Below are positions 29,194 through 39,284 of a DNA stretch of 64,000 nucleotides, one piece after another; within the stretch, counting starts at the first letter, position 1, and every line of letters begins with the position of its first letter. Made by a program: the position numbers and the translations under genes. The stretch comes from Permianibacter aggregans (lineage in GTDB: Bacteria > Pseudomonadota > Gammaproteobacteria > Enterobacterales > Permianibacteraceae), in the NCBI RefSeq assembly GCF_009756665.1, contig NZ_CP037953.1, forward strand, positions 496,001-560,000, in the 5' to 3' direction. The notes beneath the pieces are model-generated. The model did no database searches and was not told the origin of the DNA. It was given only the letters and a program-made list of their open reading frames with translations.

Positions 29194-29290
29194 AGTTGAA
29201 TCAATAGAAGTATTTTTTGTCACTCCTGCGTCGACCGGAATGACCATATTTCTGAACTGAATGGAATTGACCCGTTCAGGGATTTTTCGC

Positions 29291-30532
<1,242 letters not shown>

Positions 30533-30548
30533 TCAGTCACACTCGTGA

Positions 30549-30803
30549 TTAGTTCGAAACCGTCACGTACTTGCGGACCGGCTTGCCCTTCAGTTCGAAG
30601 GAAACTTTGCCATCGGTCAACGCAAACAGCGTATGGTCACGACCCATACCGACATTGGTGCCGGCGTGGAACTGGGTGCCGCGCTGGCGAACAATGATGT
30701 TGCCGGCTACGACGTCTTGGCCGCCATACACTTTGACGCCCAGACGTTTACTTTCGGAGTCACGACCGTTGCGGGAACTACCTACACCTTTCTTATGTGC
30801 CAT
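30549..30803 (-). CDS. rpmA: 50S ribosomal protein L27
   Basis: An 84-residue basic protein beginning [24 protein letters not shown] and continuing [29 protein letters not shown], the full L27 sequence. Its N-terminus reaches the peptidyl-transferase centre. It follows rplU after 15 bases and is co-transcribed with it. Confidence 0.98.
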   Translation of the reverse strand: MAHKKGVGSSRNGRDSESKRLGVKVYGGQDVVAGNIIVRQRGTQFHAGTNVGMGRDHTLFALTDGKVSFELKGKPVRKYVTVSN

Positions 30804-30818
30804 GTTTCAACTCCTCGC

Positions 30819-31130
30819 TTAGGCCTTGATACCGGTAATCTTGACTTCAGTAAACCACTGACGGTGGCCCTGACGCTTCATGTGGTGCTTACGACGGCGG
30901 AACTTCAGGATATGCACTTTGTCAGCACGGCCGTGCTTGACGACTTCGGCTTCGACCTTGGCACCGGCAACATACGGCTGGCCAATTTTCAGGTCGCCAT
31001 TGTTCTCTACCATCAGCACTTGATCGAATTCAACCTTGCCACCGGCTTCGGCTTCGATCAGTTCCAGGCGCAATACTTCGCCTTCTACTACGCGGTGTTG
31101 CTTGCCACCGCTTACGATAACTGCGTACAT
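30819..31130 (-). CDS. rplU: 50S ribosomal protein L21
   Basis: 103 residues from the ATG at 31128-31130: [23 protein letters not shown], then the conserved [33 protein letters not shown]. Length equals that of E. coli L21; an upstream ATG nine codons earlier is not needed. L21 binds 23S rRNA. First gene of rplU-rpmA, with a good sigma70 promoter about 90 bases upstream. Confidence 0.98.
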   Translation of the reverse strand: MYAVIVSGGKQHRVVEGEVLRLELIEAEAGGKVEFDQVLMVENNGDLKIGQPYVAGAKVEAEVVKHGRADKVHILKFRRRKHHMKRQGHRQWFTEVKITGIKA

Positions 31131-31217
31131 AAACGCTCCAATCTTTTTGTATCTCAAGCGACTTTCAGGCGGCCAGTCAGCATGACAAAGCGCTTTAATA
31201 GCCCAAAAGGGGCGCGA

Positions 31218-31246
31218 ATTCTACTGTATTGGCCAGCTCGCCGCAA
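31218..31246 (-). promoter_or_regulatory. Putative sigma70 promoter of rplU-rpmA
   Basis: On the reverse strand TTGCGG (3/6) and TAGAAT (5/6) are 17 bases apart and followed by a GC-rich CGCGCCCC discriminator, as expected for a ribosomal-protein promoter. Confidence 0.55.
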
Positions 31247-31369
31247 GCCATATGCTGCGCCGAACAATTTTGCCCTGATTTGACCGCGCGGGCTTGCGGC
31301 ACGGGCGTTTGCCCCCTAGCATGGCGCCACCTTTTTACCTGCCCATCTGGTTTACACGAGCCTGACCGC

Positions 31370-32338
31370 ATGGATATAGATGCAGTACGCGCTTTAGTAA
31401 AGGATGACATTGCGGCCACGGACGCCCTGATCCTCGAAAAACTCCAATCTGAAGTCGTACTGGTAAACCAGTTAGGCTATTACATCATCAATAGCGGTGG
31501 TAAGCGCCTGCGGCCGTTGTTGTTGTTGTTGGCGGCACGCGGCCTCGGCTATCAAGGCAAACACCACCACACCCTGGCTGCCGTCATTGAATTCATTCAC
31601 ACCGCGACCTTGCTGCACGATGATGTTGTCGATGCTTCCGACATGCGCCGTGGCCGGCAAACCGCCAATGCTGTGTTCGGCAACGAAGCCAGCGTGCTGG
31701 TCGGTGATTATCTCTATTCCCGCGCCTTCCAGATGATGGTCGAGGTCGGCGAAATGCGGGTCATGGACATTCTGTCGACGGCAACCAATGTCATCGCCGA
31801 GGGCGAAGTCATGCAGTTGATGAACTGCAACGACCCGGACACCACTGAACAGCGTTATTTCGACGTCATCACCTGCAAAACCGCGAAGCTATTTGAAGCC
31901 GCGTTGCAGCTATCTGCGGTACTGGCCAAACAGTCGCCGGAGGTAGAAGCGGCAATGGCGGGCTACGGCATGGAGCTGGGTATTGCCTTCCAGTTGATTG
32001 ACGATGCGCTCGATTACAGCGGCGATAGCGGCGAGCTCGGCAAAAACGTCGGCGACGATTTGGCCGAAGGCAAACCAACGCTGCCGCTCATCCACGCGAT
32101 GCGTCACGGCAAACCGGAACAGGTGGCGCTGATTCGCCAAGCGATTGAAAACGGTGGTACCGATCAGTTTGATGAAATTCGTCAAACCTTGAGTGAAACA
32201 GGAGCCATCGAATATACCGAACAGAAAGCTGAAAAAGCCGTTGCAAAAGCCAAATCGCTTCTCCAAAATATGCCTCCCTCGCCATACCGCGAGGCGCTGA
32301 TTGCGGTAGCGGAATACGCGATTTCACGTCGCAGCTAA
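31370..32338 (+). CDS. ispB: Polyprenyl diphosphate synthase IspB (ubiquinone side chain)
   Basis: Makes the all-trans octaprenyl- or longer diphosphate used for quinones. 322 residues from the ATG at 31370 (MDIDAVRALVKDD), matching E. coli IspB length. The first Asp-rich motif is LLHDDVVDASDMRRGR and the second is FQLIDDALDYSGD. The usual IspB signature GEVMQL is present. Product chain length cannot be read from sequence. It is divergent from rplU, the standard arrangement, and is followed by tRNA-Pro. Confidence 0.96.
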   Translation: MDIDAVRALVKDDIAATDALILEKLQSEVVLVNQLGYYIINSGGKRLRPLLLLLAARGLGYQGKHHHTLAAVIEFIHTATLLHDDVVDASDMRRGRQTANAVFGNEASVLVGDYLYSRAFQMMVEVGEMRVMDILSTATNVIAEGEVMQLMNCNDPDTTEQRYFDVITCKTAKLFEAALQLSAVLAKQSPEVEAAMAGYGMELGIAFQLIDDALDYSGDSGELGKNVGDDLAEGKPTLPLIHAMRHGKPEQVALIRQAIENGGTDQFDEIRQTLSETGAIEYTEQKAEKAVAKAKSLLQNMPPSPYREALIAVAEYAISRRS

Positions 32339-32358
32339 CCGATAAAGCTTGTGATCGT

Positions 32359-32435
32359 CGGAGTGTAGCTCAGCTTGGTAGAGCACCACGTTCGGGACGT
32401 GGGGGCCGAAGGTTCGAATCCTTTCACTCCGACCA
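32359..32435 (+). tRNA. tRNA-Pro (anticodon CGG)
   Basis: A 77-nt cloverleaf. Acceptor CGGAGTG pairs with CACTCCG, followed by A and encoded CCA. The anticodon stem CCACG/CGTGG encloses TTCGGGA, giving anticodon CGG. The gene begins 20 bases after ispB. Confidence 0.97.
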
Positions 32436-32475
32436 ATTCACTTTTTGTGCTGAATTACCCGGTCAGCCGTTTATC

Positions 32476-32500
32476 AAGGTCGCTTTATGCGGCCTTTTTA
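32476..32500 (+). terminator. Terminator after tRNA-Pro
   Basis: AAGGTCGC / GCGGCCTT (one G-T pair) around TTTAT, followed by TTTTTATTTT. Confidence 0.7.
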
Positions 32501-32548
32501 TTTTCTCGCATTATGATCAGCATTCGACTGATATAAATTGGACCGGCC

Positions 32549-32971
32549 ATGCTCGAGCCCAGCCTGCTGGAGGCCTACCGACACACCGATTACTTCATCA
32601 ATCTCGGCGCCGAACAGCTGTGCTTGCGCGTTGATGAACCCTACCCTGCTCTCGATTCCTTGCTGCGCACCTATCGGTGCAACTCCGCCGCATTGATCAC
32701 GGCTGACAACCCATGCTCACAGCTGCTGACTGACGAGCAAAATCAACAACGTCGCCAGCAATTGGACACCGAATTGCAACAGCGACAATTTATCAGCTTT
32801 CAAGGTTTCAATCGGGCACCACACGGTGACTGGCCGGATGAACAGACGCGATTGGTGCTCGGCATTGATTACGTTAACGCTGAGACGCTCGCCCGCCAGT
32901 TTGAACAAAACGGCTTTCTGTTTTTCGAACCGCAAAAAGCCGTTCAGCTTTGCCTGGTGGATTTTTCCTGA
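32549..32971 (+). CDS. DUF3293 domain protein
   Basis: A 140-residue protein without signal or membrane segments. It matches the DUF3293 pattern: ALITADNPCSQLLTDEQNQQRRQQL, then HGDWPDEQTRLVLGIDYVNAETLARQFEQNGFLFFE. The function of the family is not known. The 3' end overlaps the convergent DUF3025 gene by 28 bases. Confidence 0.8.
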   Translation: MLEPSLLEAYRHTDYFINLGAEQLCLRVDEPYPALDSLLRTYRCNSAALITADNPCSQLLTDEQNQQRRQQLDTELQQRQFISFQGFNRAPHGDWPDEQTRLVLGIDYVNAETLARQFEQNGFLFFEPQKAVQLCLVDFS

Positions 32972-33744
32972 CGCCGGCGTTGTCGGCGAAAATACTGTTC
33001 GTTGGCATAAAATTCAGGATTGTCGTTTTCCGGCCACCATCCGGGAATGCCAAGCAACGGCAGTGGATACAAATCGGCCGGCGTCCAGTCTGCGGCCATT
33101 TCGCTGATAATTTTTGATAATTGCCGATCGATTTCGGCGCGCAAAATTGGCATCGGCTGTTGCAACAACCATGCATCGACCGGTACCACCAGTGCATGCG
33201 CGGTCAGACCGATATACGGCGAGCGCAGTTTATCCAGTGCACCGTGACCGAACATCAGCGCCTTCACCTGACGATGCCATTGTTGCCGCTGCGTCTGAAA
33301 CAACGTCGGCCAATCCATCTGCATCAACGCGTCCGAAAGCGCCGGATAACTGCAGGCAAACACCACACCGCTTTCATCAAAAAGCGTCGCCGCATCGCGC
33401 CGGCTACCGCGCTGACTGCCACCGGATTTGGCCAGCAGATGCAAATCATTCAGCGCTTGCTTGCTATTCGGAAACACATTCCAGATCAGCGCGTTGAAAT
33501 AATCATGCCAGTTGGCATACCGGGTAGGTACCGCGCCGGTGGCAGCAATGTGCTGTTCGTAGGAGACATCGCTAACTTCAGCAAAACGAATCGGCAGATG
33601 GGCAGCCGAGAGCTGCCGATAATACGGCTCAGCATCCGGCCAGTCAGACCAGGCCAGCGCTTCGACACAATCGGCGACAACCTCGAACGCCGGATGTTGA
33701 CGCCAAAACTGCGCCCGCCAGTCAGAACTCTGCGCATTCTGCAT
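32944..33744 (-). CDS. DUF3025 domain protein
   Basis: About 266 residues from the ATG at 33742-33744 (MQNAQSSDWRAQFW). Family features are FDSSGVVF-like FDESGVVFACSYPAL, ANWHDYFNALIWNVFPNSKQALN and SPYIGLTAHALVV. DUF3025 proteins are soluble and uncharacterised. A longer version starting at 33852 would overlap the divergent sulfurtransferase start at 33839, so it is less likely. No catalytic motif is recognised with confidence. Confidence 0.82.
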   Translation of the reverse strand: MQNAQSSDWRAQFWRQHPAFEVVADCVEALAWSDWPDAEPYYRQLSAAHLPIRFAEVSDVSYEQHIAATGAVPTRYANWHDYFNALIWNVFPNSKQALNDLHLLAKSGGSQRGSRRDAATLFDESGVVFACSYPALSDALMQMDWPTLFQTQRQQWHRQVKALMFGHGALDKLRSPYIGLTAHALVVPVDAWLLQQPMPILRAEIDRQLSKIISEMAADWTPADLYPLPLLGIPGWWPENDNPEFYANEQYFRRQRRRQEKSTRQS

Positions 33745-33838
33745 CGAGATACCCAAAATATTTTTTCCACTAGCGGTTCGCGCCAGCGCGTATTTGAACG
33801 AAAATAGGATCTTACACGCCAGACGCCGGACTGAGCTG

Positions 33839-34693
33839 ATGAATTTCCGCACGTTGATTGCGCCTGACGAGCTGCATACGCACTTATCTCACCCCGATCT
33901 GCGCCTGCTCGACTGCCGGCATCGGCTGACCGAGCCAGAATGGGGCCATCAACAATACTTGAGCGGTCATATTCCCGGTGCACTGTTCGCCCATCTCGAT
34001 CGCGATTTATCTTCAGCGGTCATTTCTGGCAAAACTGGTCGCCATCCATTGCCGGCTATCAACACATTCGTCGATACACTGAACCGCTGGGGCGTTAGCA
34101 ACACATCGATGGTTGTCGCCTATGACGACGCCGGTGGCGCTTATGCCGCCCGGCTTTGGTGGCTGCTTCGCTGGCTTGGTCATGACAACGTCGCGGTGTT
34201 GGATGGCGGATTGCCGGCCTGGAAAGAAGCCGGTTTTGCCACCAGCAGCGAGCTGACAAGCACACAACAGCGCTCGCACTTCATCGCCAACTGGCAAGCC
34301 GATAAAACCGTTGATGCCGAACAGATTGCTGCCAACTTCAATGACTCCCGTTTGCAATTGATTGATGCCCGCGGCAGCAATCGCTATCAAGGTCTTGAAG
34401 AACCGATTGATCCGGTTGCCGGCCATATCCCCGGCGCCAACAACCTGCCGTTCACCGAGCTGCTTGATGAATCGCAGCGCTTTTTACCGCCGTCGGCGTT
34501 AAAAGAAAAACTGTTACGCGTGTTTGCGCCCGATAAGGAAAACGCCAGTTACTGCGGCTCCGGCGTTACCGCCTGCCATGTGGTTCTTGCTGCTGTACAC
34601 GCCGGCTTACCCGAACCGAAACTTTACGCCGGCTCCTGGAGCGAATGGATTACTGATCAGAGCCGCCCGATCAAACAAGGACCGCAGCCCTGA
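33839..34693 (+). CDS. sseA: 3-mercaptopyruvate/thiosulfate sulfurtransferase
   Basis: A two-rhodanese-domain enzyme of 284 residues that moves sulfane sulfur from mercaptopyruvate or thiosulfate to an acceptor. The catalytic Cys239 lies in YCGSGVTACH; the CGSGVTA loop is that of SseA-type mercaptopyruvate sulfurtransferases rather than CRKGVTA of true rhodaneses. The inactive N-terminal domain and the linker VAYDDAGGAYAARLWWLLRWLGH are typical. The ATG at 33839 fits the family N-terminus. The next gene starts one base after this stop. Confidence 0.9.
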   Translation: MNFRTLIAPDELHTHLSHPDLRLLDCRHRLTEPEWGHQQYLSGHIPGALFAHLDRDLSSAVISGKTGRHPLPAINTFVDTLNRWGVSNTSMVVAYDDAGGAYAARLWWLLRWLGHDNVAVLDGGLPAWKEAGFATSSELTSTQQRSHFIANWQADKTVDAEQIAANFNDSRLQLIDARGSNRYQGLEEPIDPVAGHIPGANNLPFTELLDESQRFLPPSALKEKLLRVFAPDKENASYCGSGVTACHVVLAAVHAGLPEPKLYAGSWSEWITDQSRPIKQGPQP

Positions 34694-34694
34694 G

Positions 34695-35573
34695 ATGAAT
34701 CCGGCAATCATTCGTGGCGCCACACTGCTGGTTCTATCAGAGCTGATCTTTTCACTACTGGCAGCGCTCGTTAAACACTTGTCGGAAGATTATTCCAATG
34801 CGCAAGTAGTGTTTCTGCGTAATTTCGTTGCTCTGCTGGTGCTGCTGCCGTACCTGAAATGGCGAGGCCGCTTGCACTTTCGCATCAATCGTATCGGCTT
34901 TCATTTGCTGCGCTCGACTACCGGCATCAGCTCGATGTACCTGTATTTTTTCTGTCTCGGTGTGTTGCCGCTCGGTGAAACGACGCTATTGATTCAGACC
35001 TCGCCGATCTGGATCCCGGTGATCGCCTACTTCTGGCTGAAAGAAGAATTCAAGAAAAGTTATCTGTTCGCCGGTCTGTTCGGCTTGCTCGGTGTCGCAC
35101 TGGTCGTGCGCCCGACACCATCGGATTTTTCCCCGGTCGTTCTGCTGGCCTTGCTTGGCGCCATGCTCGGTGCCGGCTCGCGCGTGACGATACGGAAAAT
35201 GGCCAGCACCGAAACCTCCAATTCGATCGTGCTGTATTTTTCGCTGATCAGCTCGGTAATTACCGCCGTACCGGCCGTACTCGACTGGCATCCGATTGCC
35301 CGTAGCGACTGGCCGCTGTTACTGGCGCTGGGCCTGACCGCTGCCGCTGGCCAGCTGTTGATGACCAAGGCATTCATGCTGGCACCATCAGGCCGTATCG
35401 GTTTCTGGAGTTACACTCAAGTCGTGTTTGCGTTTTTGCTTGGCTTTTTGTTCTGGCAGGAAACCGTGCATCCAATGTCGATTGCCGGCGCCATTTGCAT
35501 TGTCATTGCCGGTTTGATCTCCACCGGCTATGTATCGCTATGGATTCAGCGCTTGAGGCATAAAAGCGGTTGA
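34695..35573 (+). CDS. EamA/DMT-superfamily membrane transporter
   Basis: A 292-residue integral membrane protein with ten predicted segments arranged as two EamA repeats; FLRNFVALLVLLPYL in the first half and SYTQVVFAFLLGFLFWQE in the second are typical. Members export metabolites such as amino acids or take up small solutes; the substrate is not predictable. The ATG at 34695 follows the sseA stop by one base, which suggests an operon and perhaps a link to sulfur compounds. Confidence 0.85.
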   Translation: MNPAIIRGATLLVLSELIFSLLAALVKHLSEDYSNAQVVFLRNFVALLVLLPYLKWRGRLHFRINRIGFHLLRSTTGISSMYLYFFCLGVLPLGETTLLIQTSPIWIPVIAYFWLKEEFKKSYLFAGLFGLLGVALVVRPTPSDFSPVVLLALLGAMLGAGSRVTIRKMASTETSNSIVLYFSLISSVITAVPAVLDWHPIARSDWPLLLALGLTAAAGQLLMTKAFMLAPSGRIGFWSYTQVVFAFLLGFLFWQETVHPMSIAGAICIVIAGLISTGYVSLWIQRLRHKSG

Positions 35574-35659
35574 TTTTTGCTCAGCGTTATCCGCACAATG
35601 CGCGCCGGTTAGGAGCCAATGGTTCCTGCCGGTTTATCAACGGTAATCGGAGAAATGCG

Positions 35660-35833
35660 ATGAAACCACGAAATGGTCACGCCTGCGCTCCGATCATGCG
35701 TAAAGGCGGGCCGCATCAGGCCAGCAACAGCGCGAAACGGGCGCAGCAAAAACGACAACTGCACAAGACTGTGCGCGAATACAAGGCGACCGATGGTCGC
35801 CTTGATCATTTCTGGGCATTGGTAAGCGCCTGA
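35660..35833 (+). CDS. Small basic protein of unknown function, 57 residues
   Basis: The ATG at 35660 is preceded by GGAG eight bases upstream. The product starts MKPRNGHACAPIMRKGGPHQ and is rich in Lys, Arg, Gln and His in its middle part (SAKRAQQKRQLHKTVREYK), ending with an aromatic DHFWALVSA. The charge suggests nucleic-acid or ribosome contact, but I recognise no family with certainty. Its end overlaps the convergent PLP enzyme gene by 28 bases. Confidence 0.55.
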   Translation: MKPRNGHACAPIMRKGGPHQASNSAKRAQQKRQLHKTVREYKATDGRLDHFWALVSA

Positions 35834-37020
35834 TCGAGCGCATTCAGCAAGCGCTGTATTTCCTCTGAACTGTTGTAATGCGCCAGCGACACCCGCACTA
35901 CTCCACCTTGATCAAACACGCCCAGTTCGCGCAGCAACTGCACGCTGTGAAAATGCCCATGTCGGATACCGATATCATGCTGATCGGTGACCAAACAGAC
36001 CTGTTCTGGTGTCATACCCTTGACGGTAAAGCTGACGGTGCCGACTCGATTTCGGGTATCGCCTGGCCCGACAATTCGCACTCTTGTTTGCTGTTTCAGG
36101 TAATCCAGCAACATGTTGGTCAGCTTGTTTTCATGGGCAGCGAACGCCTGCAAGCGCTGACTAATGGCCGACCATGATGTTTCGGCATCACCACTCAGAT
36201 AATCGACAAGCCGACCGGCACCAACGGCCAGCTCATAACAGATGCCGCCTGGCTGAAAGCGATACGGTGCGTGTTCCGTGGGGATATGAGCGTGATTGAC
36301 ATTGCGCAGCGTTTGCATCAGTTCACGGCGGCCATACATCAAGCCGATATGCGGCCCGAACACCTTGTACAAGCTGACAACGTAGGCATCGCAATCGAGC
36401 GCCTGAACGTCAACGGCGCCATGCGGTGCATAGGCGACACCATCGACAACGGTCAGAATATTTCGCTCGCGCGCCAGCTGCGTTACCGCCCGTACCGGAT
36501 TGATGGCACCGAGAATATTGCTGACCTGACAGAATGCAATTAGCCGGGTTTTCGGGGTAATCAGATCAAACAGATCGTCGATTTCCAAGCGGAACGTTTC
36601 ACGGTGCACTTTCCAAAAGCGCAGTGTGGCGCCACATTGTTCCGCCAGTGCCGCCCAAGGCCCAACATTGGCTTCGTGCTCCGTGTTGCTGACAATCAAT
36701 TCATCGCCGGGCTGAATCATCGGCGCCAGCGCGATACTCAAGTTTTTCAACAACTGCGTTGCTGATGGCCCGAAAATCATTTCATCGGCAAAACGGGCAT
36801 TAAACATCCGACGAAATTTCTCGGTGCTGTCGGCAAGGCGTTTGGCCCCCTGTTGCGAATGCCGGTAACTGGCGCCGTGCTGCACATTGTCAGTGAGCAA
36901 GTAGTCACGAATCTCATCGGCAACGCTTTGCAAGATCAACGAGCCGCCAGCGTTATCCATGAAAATGGCGCCACTATTCAGCGCCGGAAACCGTTTTCTC
37001 GCCTGTGCTACATCAAACAT
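35806..37020 (-). CDS. Cysteine-desulfurase-like PLP enzyme lacking the usual catalytic Cys
   Basis: A 404-residue class V aminotransferase-fold protein. The PLP lysine is Lys219 in SLYKVFGPHIG; DNAGGS at 22-27 and NTEHEAN at 112-118 are family motifs. In SufS-type desulfurases the catalytic Cys sits in a RxGHHC loop; here the same place reads IRHGHFHSVQLL (352-363) with no Cys. This pattern matches the cysteine-desulfurase-like subgroup of unknown substrate. The ATG at 37018-37020 is 11 bases after the rsuA-like stop, so the genes are probably co-transcribed. Confidence 0.85.
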   Translation of the reverse strand: MFDVAQARKRFPALNSGAIFMDNAGGSLILQSVADEIRDYLLTDNVQHGASYRHSQQGAKRLADSTEKFRRMFNARFADEMIFGPSATQLLKNLSIALAPMIQPGDELIVSNTEHEANVGPWAALAEQCGATLRFWKVHRETFRLEIDDLFDLITPKTRLIAFCQVSNILGAINPVRAVTQLARERNILTVVDGVAYAPHGAVDVQALDCDAYVVSLYKVFGPHIGLMYGRRELMQTLRNVNHAHIPTEHAPYRFQPGGICYELAVGAGRLVDYLSGDAETSWSAISQRLQAFAAHENKLTNMLLDYLKQQTRVRIVGPGDTRNRVGTVSFTVKGMTPEQVCLVTDQHDIGIRHGHFHSVQLLRELGVFDQGGVVRVSLAHYNSSEEIQRLLNALDQALTNAQK

Positions 37021-37031
37021 GGTTTGCTCTT

Positions 37032-37745
37032 TTATGCGGTGCGTTGTTGCCAGACTTCGGCTGCCGGTACCGGCAGCACGAGGAATTCCCCTTCCGTCAA
37101 ATCGCCCAAATACCAAGGGCCTACTTGAGTTCGGTGCAGTGTCTGCACCTGATATCCGCAAGCGGCAAACATCCGACGTACCTGATGATATTTGCCTTCG
37201 GCGATTTCTACCGCAGCGGTGGTTTCATCAAGTATCTGCAAGGATGCGGGCAAACAAGGTTTCGGCTCACTGCGCAGCACGATGCCGGAGGCAAAAGCGT
37301 CGATGATTTCGCGCTGCAAGGCGTGGTCGACGGTTGCAATATAGCGCTTGTTGACATGGTGTTTCGGTGAAGTCAGCCGATGCACCAGCTCCGATTGATC
37401 GGTCAAGATCAGCAAACCGCTGGTGTCCTTGTCGAGTCGACCGACGCTATTGAGTCTCGGCTCGCGCTGCAGCCATTGCGGCGGCAGCAAATCATAAATC
37501 CGTTCACCTTCGCCGTTGTCATGACTGCAGACGTAGCCGACCGGTTTGTGCAGCAGGACAAACAGACCATCGGGATGCTCAATGGCTTCGCCATCCACGC
37601 GCACGTCGTGCACATCAACCTTGTCGGAAAATTTCTGCGCCTCGCCGTTCAGAGTCACTCGATCGTTATTGCACCAGATGCGCGCCTCACGCCGGCTGCA
37701 ATAACCGTAACGAGACAATAATTGGTCCACTCGCATTATTGTCAT
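37032..37745 (-). CDS. rsuA: RsuA/RluB-family pseudouridine synthase
   Basis: A 237-residue synthase with an N-terminal S4 RNA-binding domain (MRVDQLLSRYGYCSRREA) and the catalytic Asp motif GRLDKDTSGLLILT. KPVGYVCSHDN and TSPKHHVNKRY agree best with RsuA, which modifies U516 of 16S rRNA, although an RluE/F-like target cannot be excluded. The ATG at 37743-37745 overlaps the stop of the upstream epimerase gene as ATGA. Confidence 0.85.
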   Translation of the reverse strand: MTIMRVDQLLSRYGYCSRREARIWCNNDRVTLNGEAQKFSDKVDVHDVRVDGEAIEHPDGLFVLLHKPVGYVCSHDNGEGERIYDLLPPQWLQREPRLNSVGRLDKDTSGLLILTDQSELVHRLTSPKHHVNKRYIATVDHALQREIIDAFASGIVLRSEPKPCLPASLQILDETTAAVEIAEGKYHQVRRMFAACGYQVQTLHRTQVGPWYLGDLTEGEFLVLPVPAAEVWQQRTA

Positions 37746-38635
37746 GATTCAAGATTGGCTCGCAGTGCTTGTTCGAGTGTCGGATAGCTGAATTCAAATC
37801 CAGCTTGCTGCAACTTTGCCGGCATGACTTTCTGGCCGTTGATTAATAAATCGGCGCCATCACCGAACAGTAGCTTCAGCGAAAAGGCTGGCACGCGGAA
37901 CATATTGGGACGGTGCAAAACACAGGCCAGCATCGAGCTGAATTCCTCATTCTTCACAGGATTCGGGCTGGTCAGATTGAACGCACCATGCAAACTTTTG
38001 CTTACCAGCAAATATTTCACGGCGTTGACCCAATCCTCGCGATGAATCCACGACAACCACTGACGGCCACTGCTGATCGGTCCGCCGAGTCCAAGTTTGT
38101 AGGCTGGCAACATTTGCTTCAGTGCGCCGCCCTCCGGATGCAGCACGATACCGGTGCGCACGGTGCAAAGCCTGACATCGTGCTTTTTGACGGCTTCCGC
38201 TGCCAGTTCCCAGTCGCGGCAAAGCCGGGCGGAAAAATCGTCGGCAGGTTTATCTGACTCGGTAAACGTCGCCGTTTCGCTGTAGCCGTAGTACCCAACC
38301 GCCGAGCCTGAAATCATGACTTCAGGGCGCAGCTGCATGCGATCGATCCAGGCCAATACACCATGCGTAACACTCAAACGACTGGAGCGAATCCGATCTT
38401 TTTTCTCTTCATTCCAGCGTGTGCCCACCAATGGCTCGCCAGACAGATTGACCACGGCATCGGCTTGTTCCGGTGCTTCATGCCAGGAAGAAAATGGGCT
38501 AACCCGATTGCCAAACAAGCGCCGGCACTTGTCTACCGCTCGAGTATAGACACTGACCTCGTGGCCATCATCGAGCAATGAGCGAGCCAAGGCCTGACCA
38601 AGAAATCCTGTACCGCCAGTAATAACCGTATGCAT
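37742..38635 (-). CDS. yfcH: YfcH-type NAD(P)-dependent epimerase/dehydratase
   Basis: A 297-residue short-chain dehydrogenase/epimerase of the TIGR01777 group. The Rossmann motif ITGGTGFLGQALARSL is at the N-terminus. VVNLSGEPL, GSAVGYYG and the C-terminal PAKLQQAGFEFSYPTLEQAL are characteristic. The substrate is unknown. The ATG follows the macro-domain gene stop without a gap (TAAATG), and the stop overlaps the rsuA-like start, so macro, yfcH and rsuA form one coupled operon. Confidence 0.88.
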   Translation of the reverse strand: MHTVITGGTGFLGQALARSLLDDGHEVSVYTRAVDKCRRLFGNRVSPFSSWHEAPEQADAVVNLSGEPLVGTRWNEEKKDRIRSSRLSVTHGVLAWIDRMQLRPEVMISGSAVGYYGYSETATFTESDKPADDFSARLCRDWELAAEAVKKHDVRLCTVRTGIVLHPEGGALKQMLPAYKLGLGGPISSGRQWLSWIHREDWVNAVKYLLVSKSLHGAFNLTSPNPVKNEEFSSMLACVLHRPNMFRVPAFSLKLLFGDGADLLINGQKVMPAKLQQAGFEFSYPTLEQALRANLES

Positions 38636-39145
38636 TTATAGACCTTCAAGTCGTTGTTGATAGTGCTGTTGCATCGTTTCGTCAAAACAGCAAAACGTAA
38701 TCAAGGAGAATCCATTCCGTTGCTTGATACATTCGTGAACCGTGCGTACCGCGATATCGACGGCTTGTTCGATCGGAAATCCATAAGCACCACAGGAAAT
38801 CGCCGGAAAGGCCAGCGTCTTAATCTGATGACGCTCGGCGAGTAATAAGGATTCGCGGTAGCAACTAGCCAATAATGCAACTTCATCGGCGTCACCGCCT
38901 TGCCAGACCGGGCCTACGGTGTGAATCACATATTGGCAGGGCAGCTGATAACCTCGGGTAATTTTGGCCTCACCCGTAAGGCAACCGTTCAGCGTGCGAC
39001 ATTCTGCCAGAAGTTCCGGCCCAGCAGCGCGGTGTATCGCGCCGTCGACACCGCCACCACCGAGCAAACTGTTGTTGGCGGCGTTGACAATGGCATCAAC
39101 CGGCAAGGTTGTGATATCCGCTTTAATCGCCTGCAATGTCGTCAT
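38636..39145 (-). CDS. Macro-domain ADP-ribose hydrolase (YmdB-like)
   Basis: 169 residues from the ATG at 39143-39145, six bases after AAGGAG. The macro-domain motifs are complete: [58 protein letters not shown], and [11 protein letters not shown]. Such proteins remove ADP-ribose from protein or O-acetyl-ADP-ribose. It is first in the macro-yfcH-rsuA-desulfurase-like group and divergent from an aldehyde dehydrogenase. Confidence 0.93.
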   Translation of the reverse strand: MTTLQAIKADITTLPVDAIVNAANNSLLGGGGVDGAIHRAAGPELLAECRTLNGCLTGEAKITRGYQLPCQYVIHTVGPVWQGGDADEVALLASCYRESLLLAERHQIKTLAFPAISCGAYGFPIEQAVDIAVRTVHECIKQRNGFSLITFCCFDETMQQHYQQRLEGL

Positions 39146-39284
39146 CGATGGCTCCTTGCTCAGATTTACACCAGACAGGGCATTTGCTAGCCTGAGTTGA
39201 TGTAAGTGGTTTAATTTCAATTATTTCACTCTCCAATGAGAGCCATCCTTCAAACATAGCAAAGCCGAAAAGGACTATGCCGCC

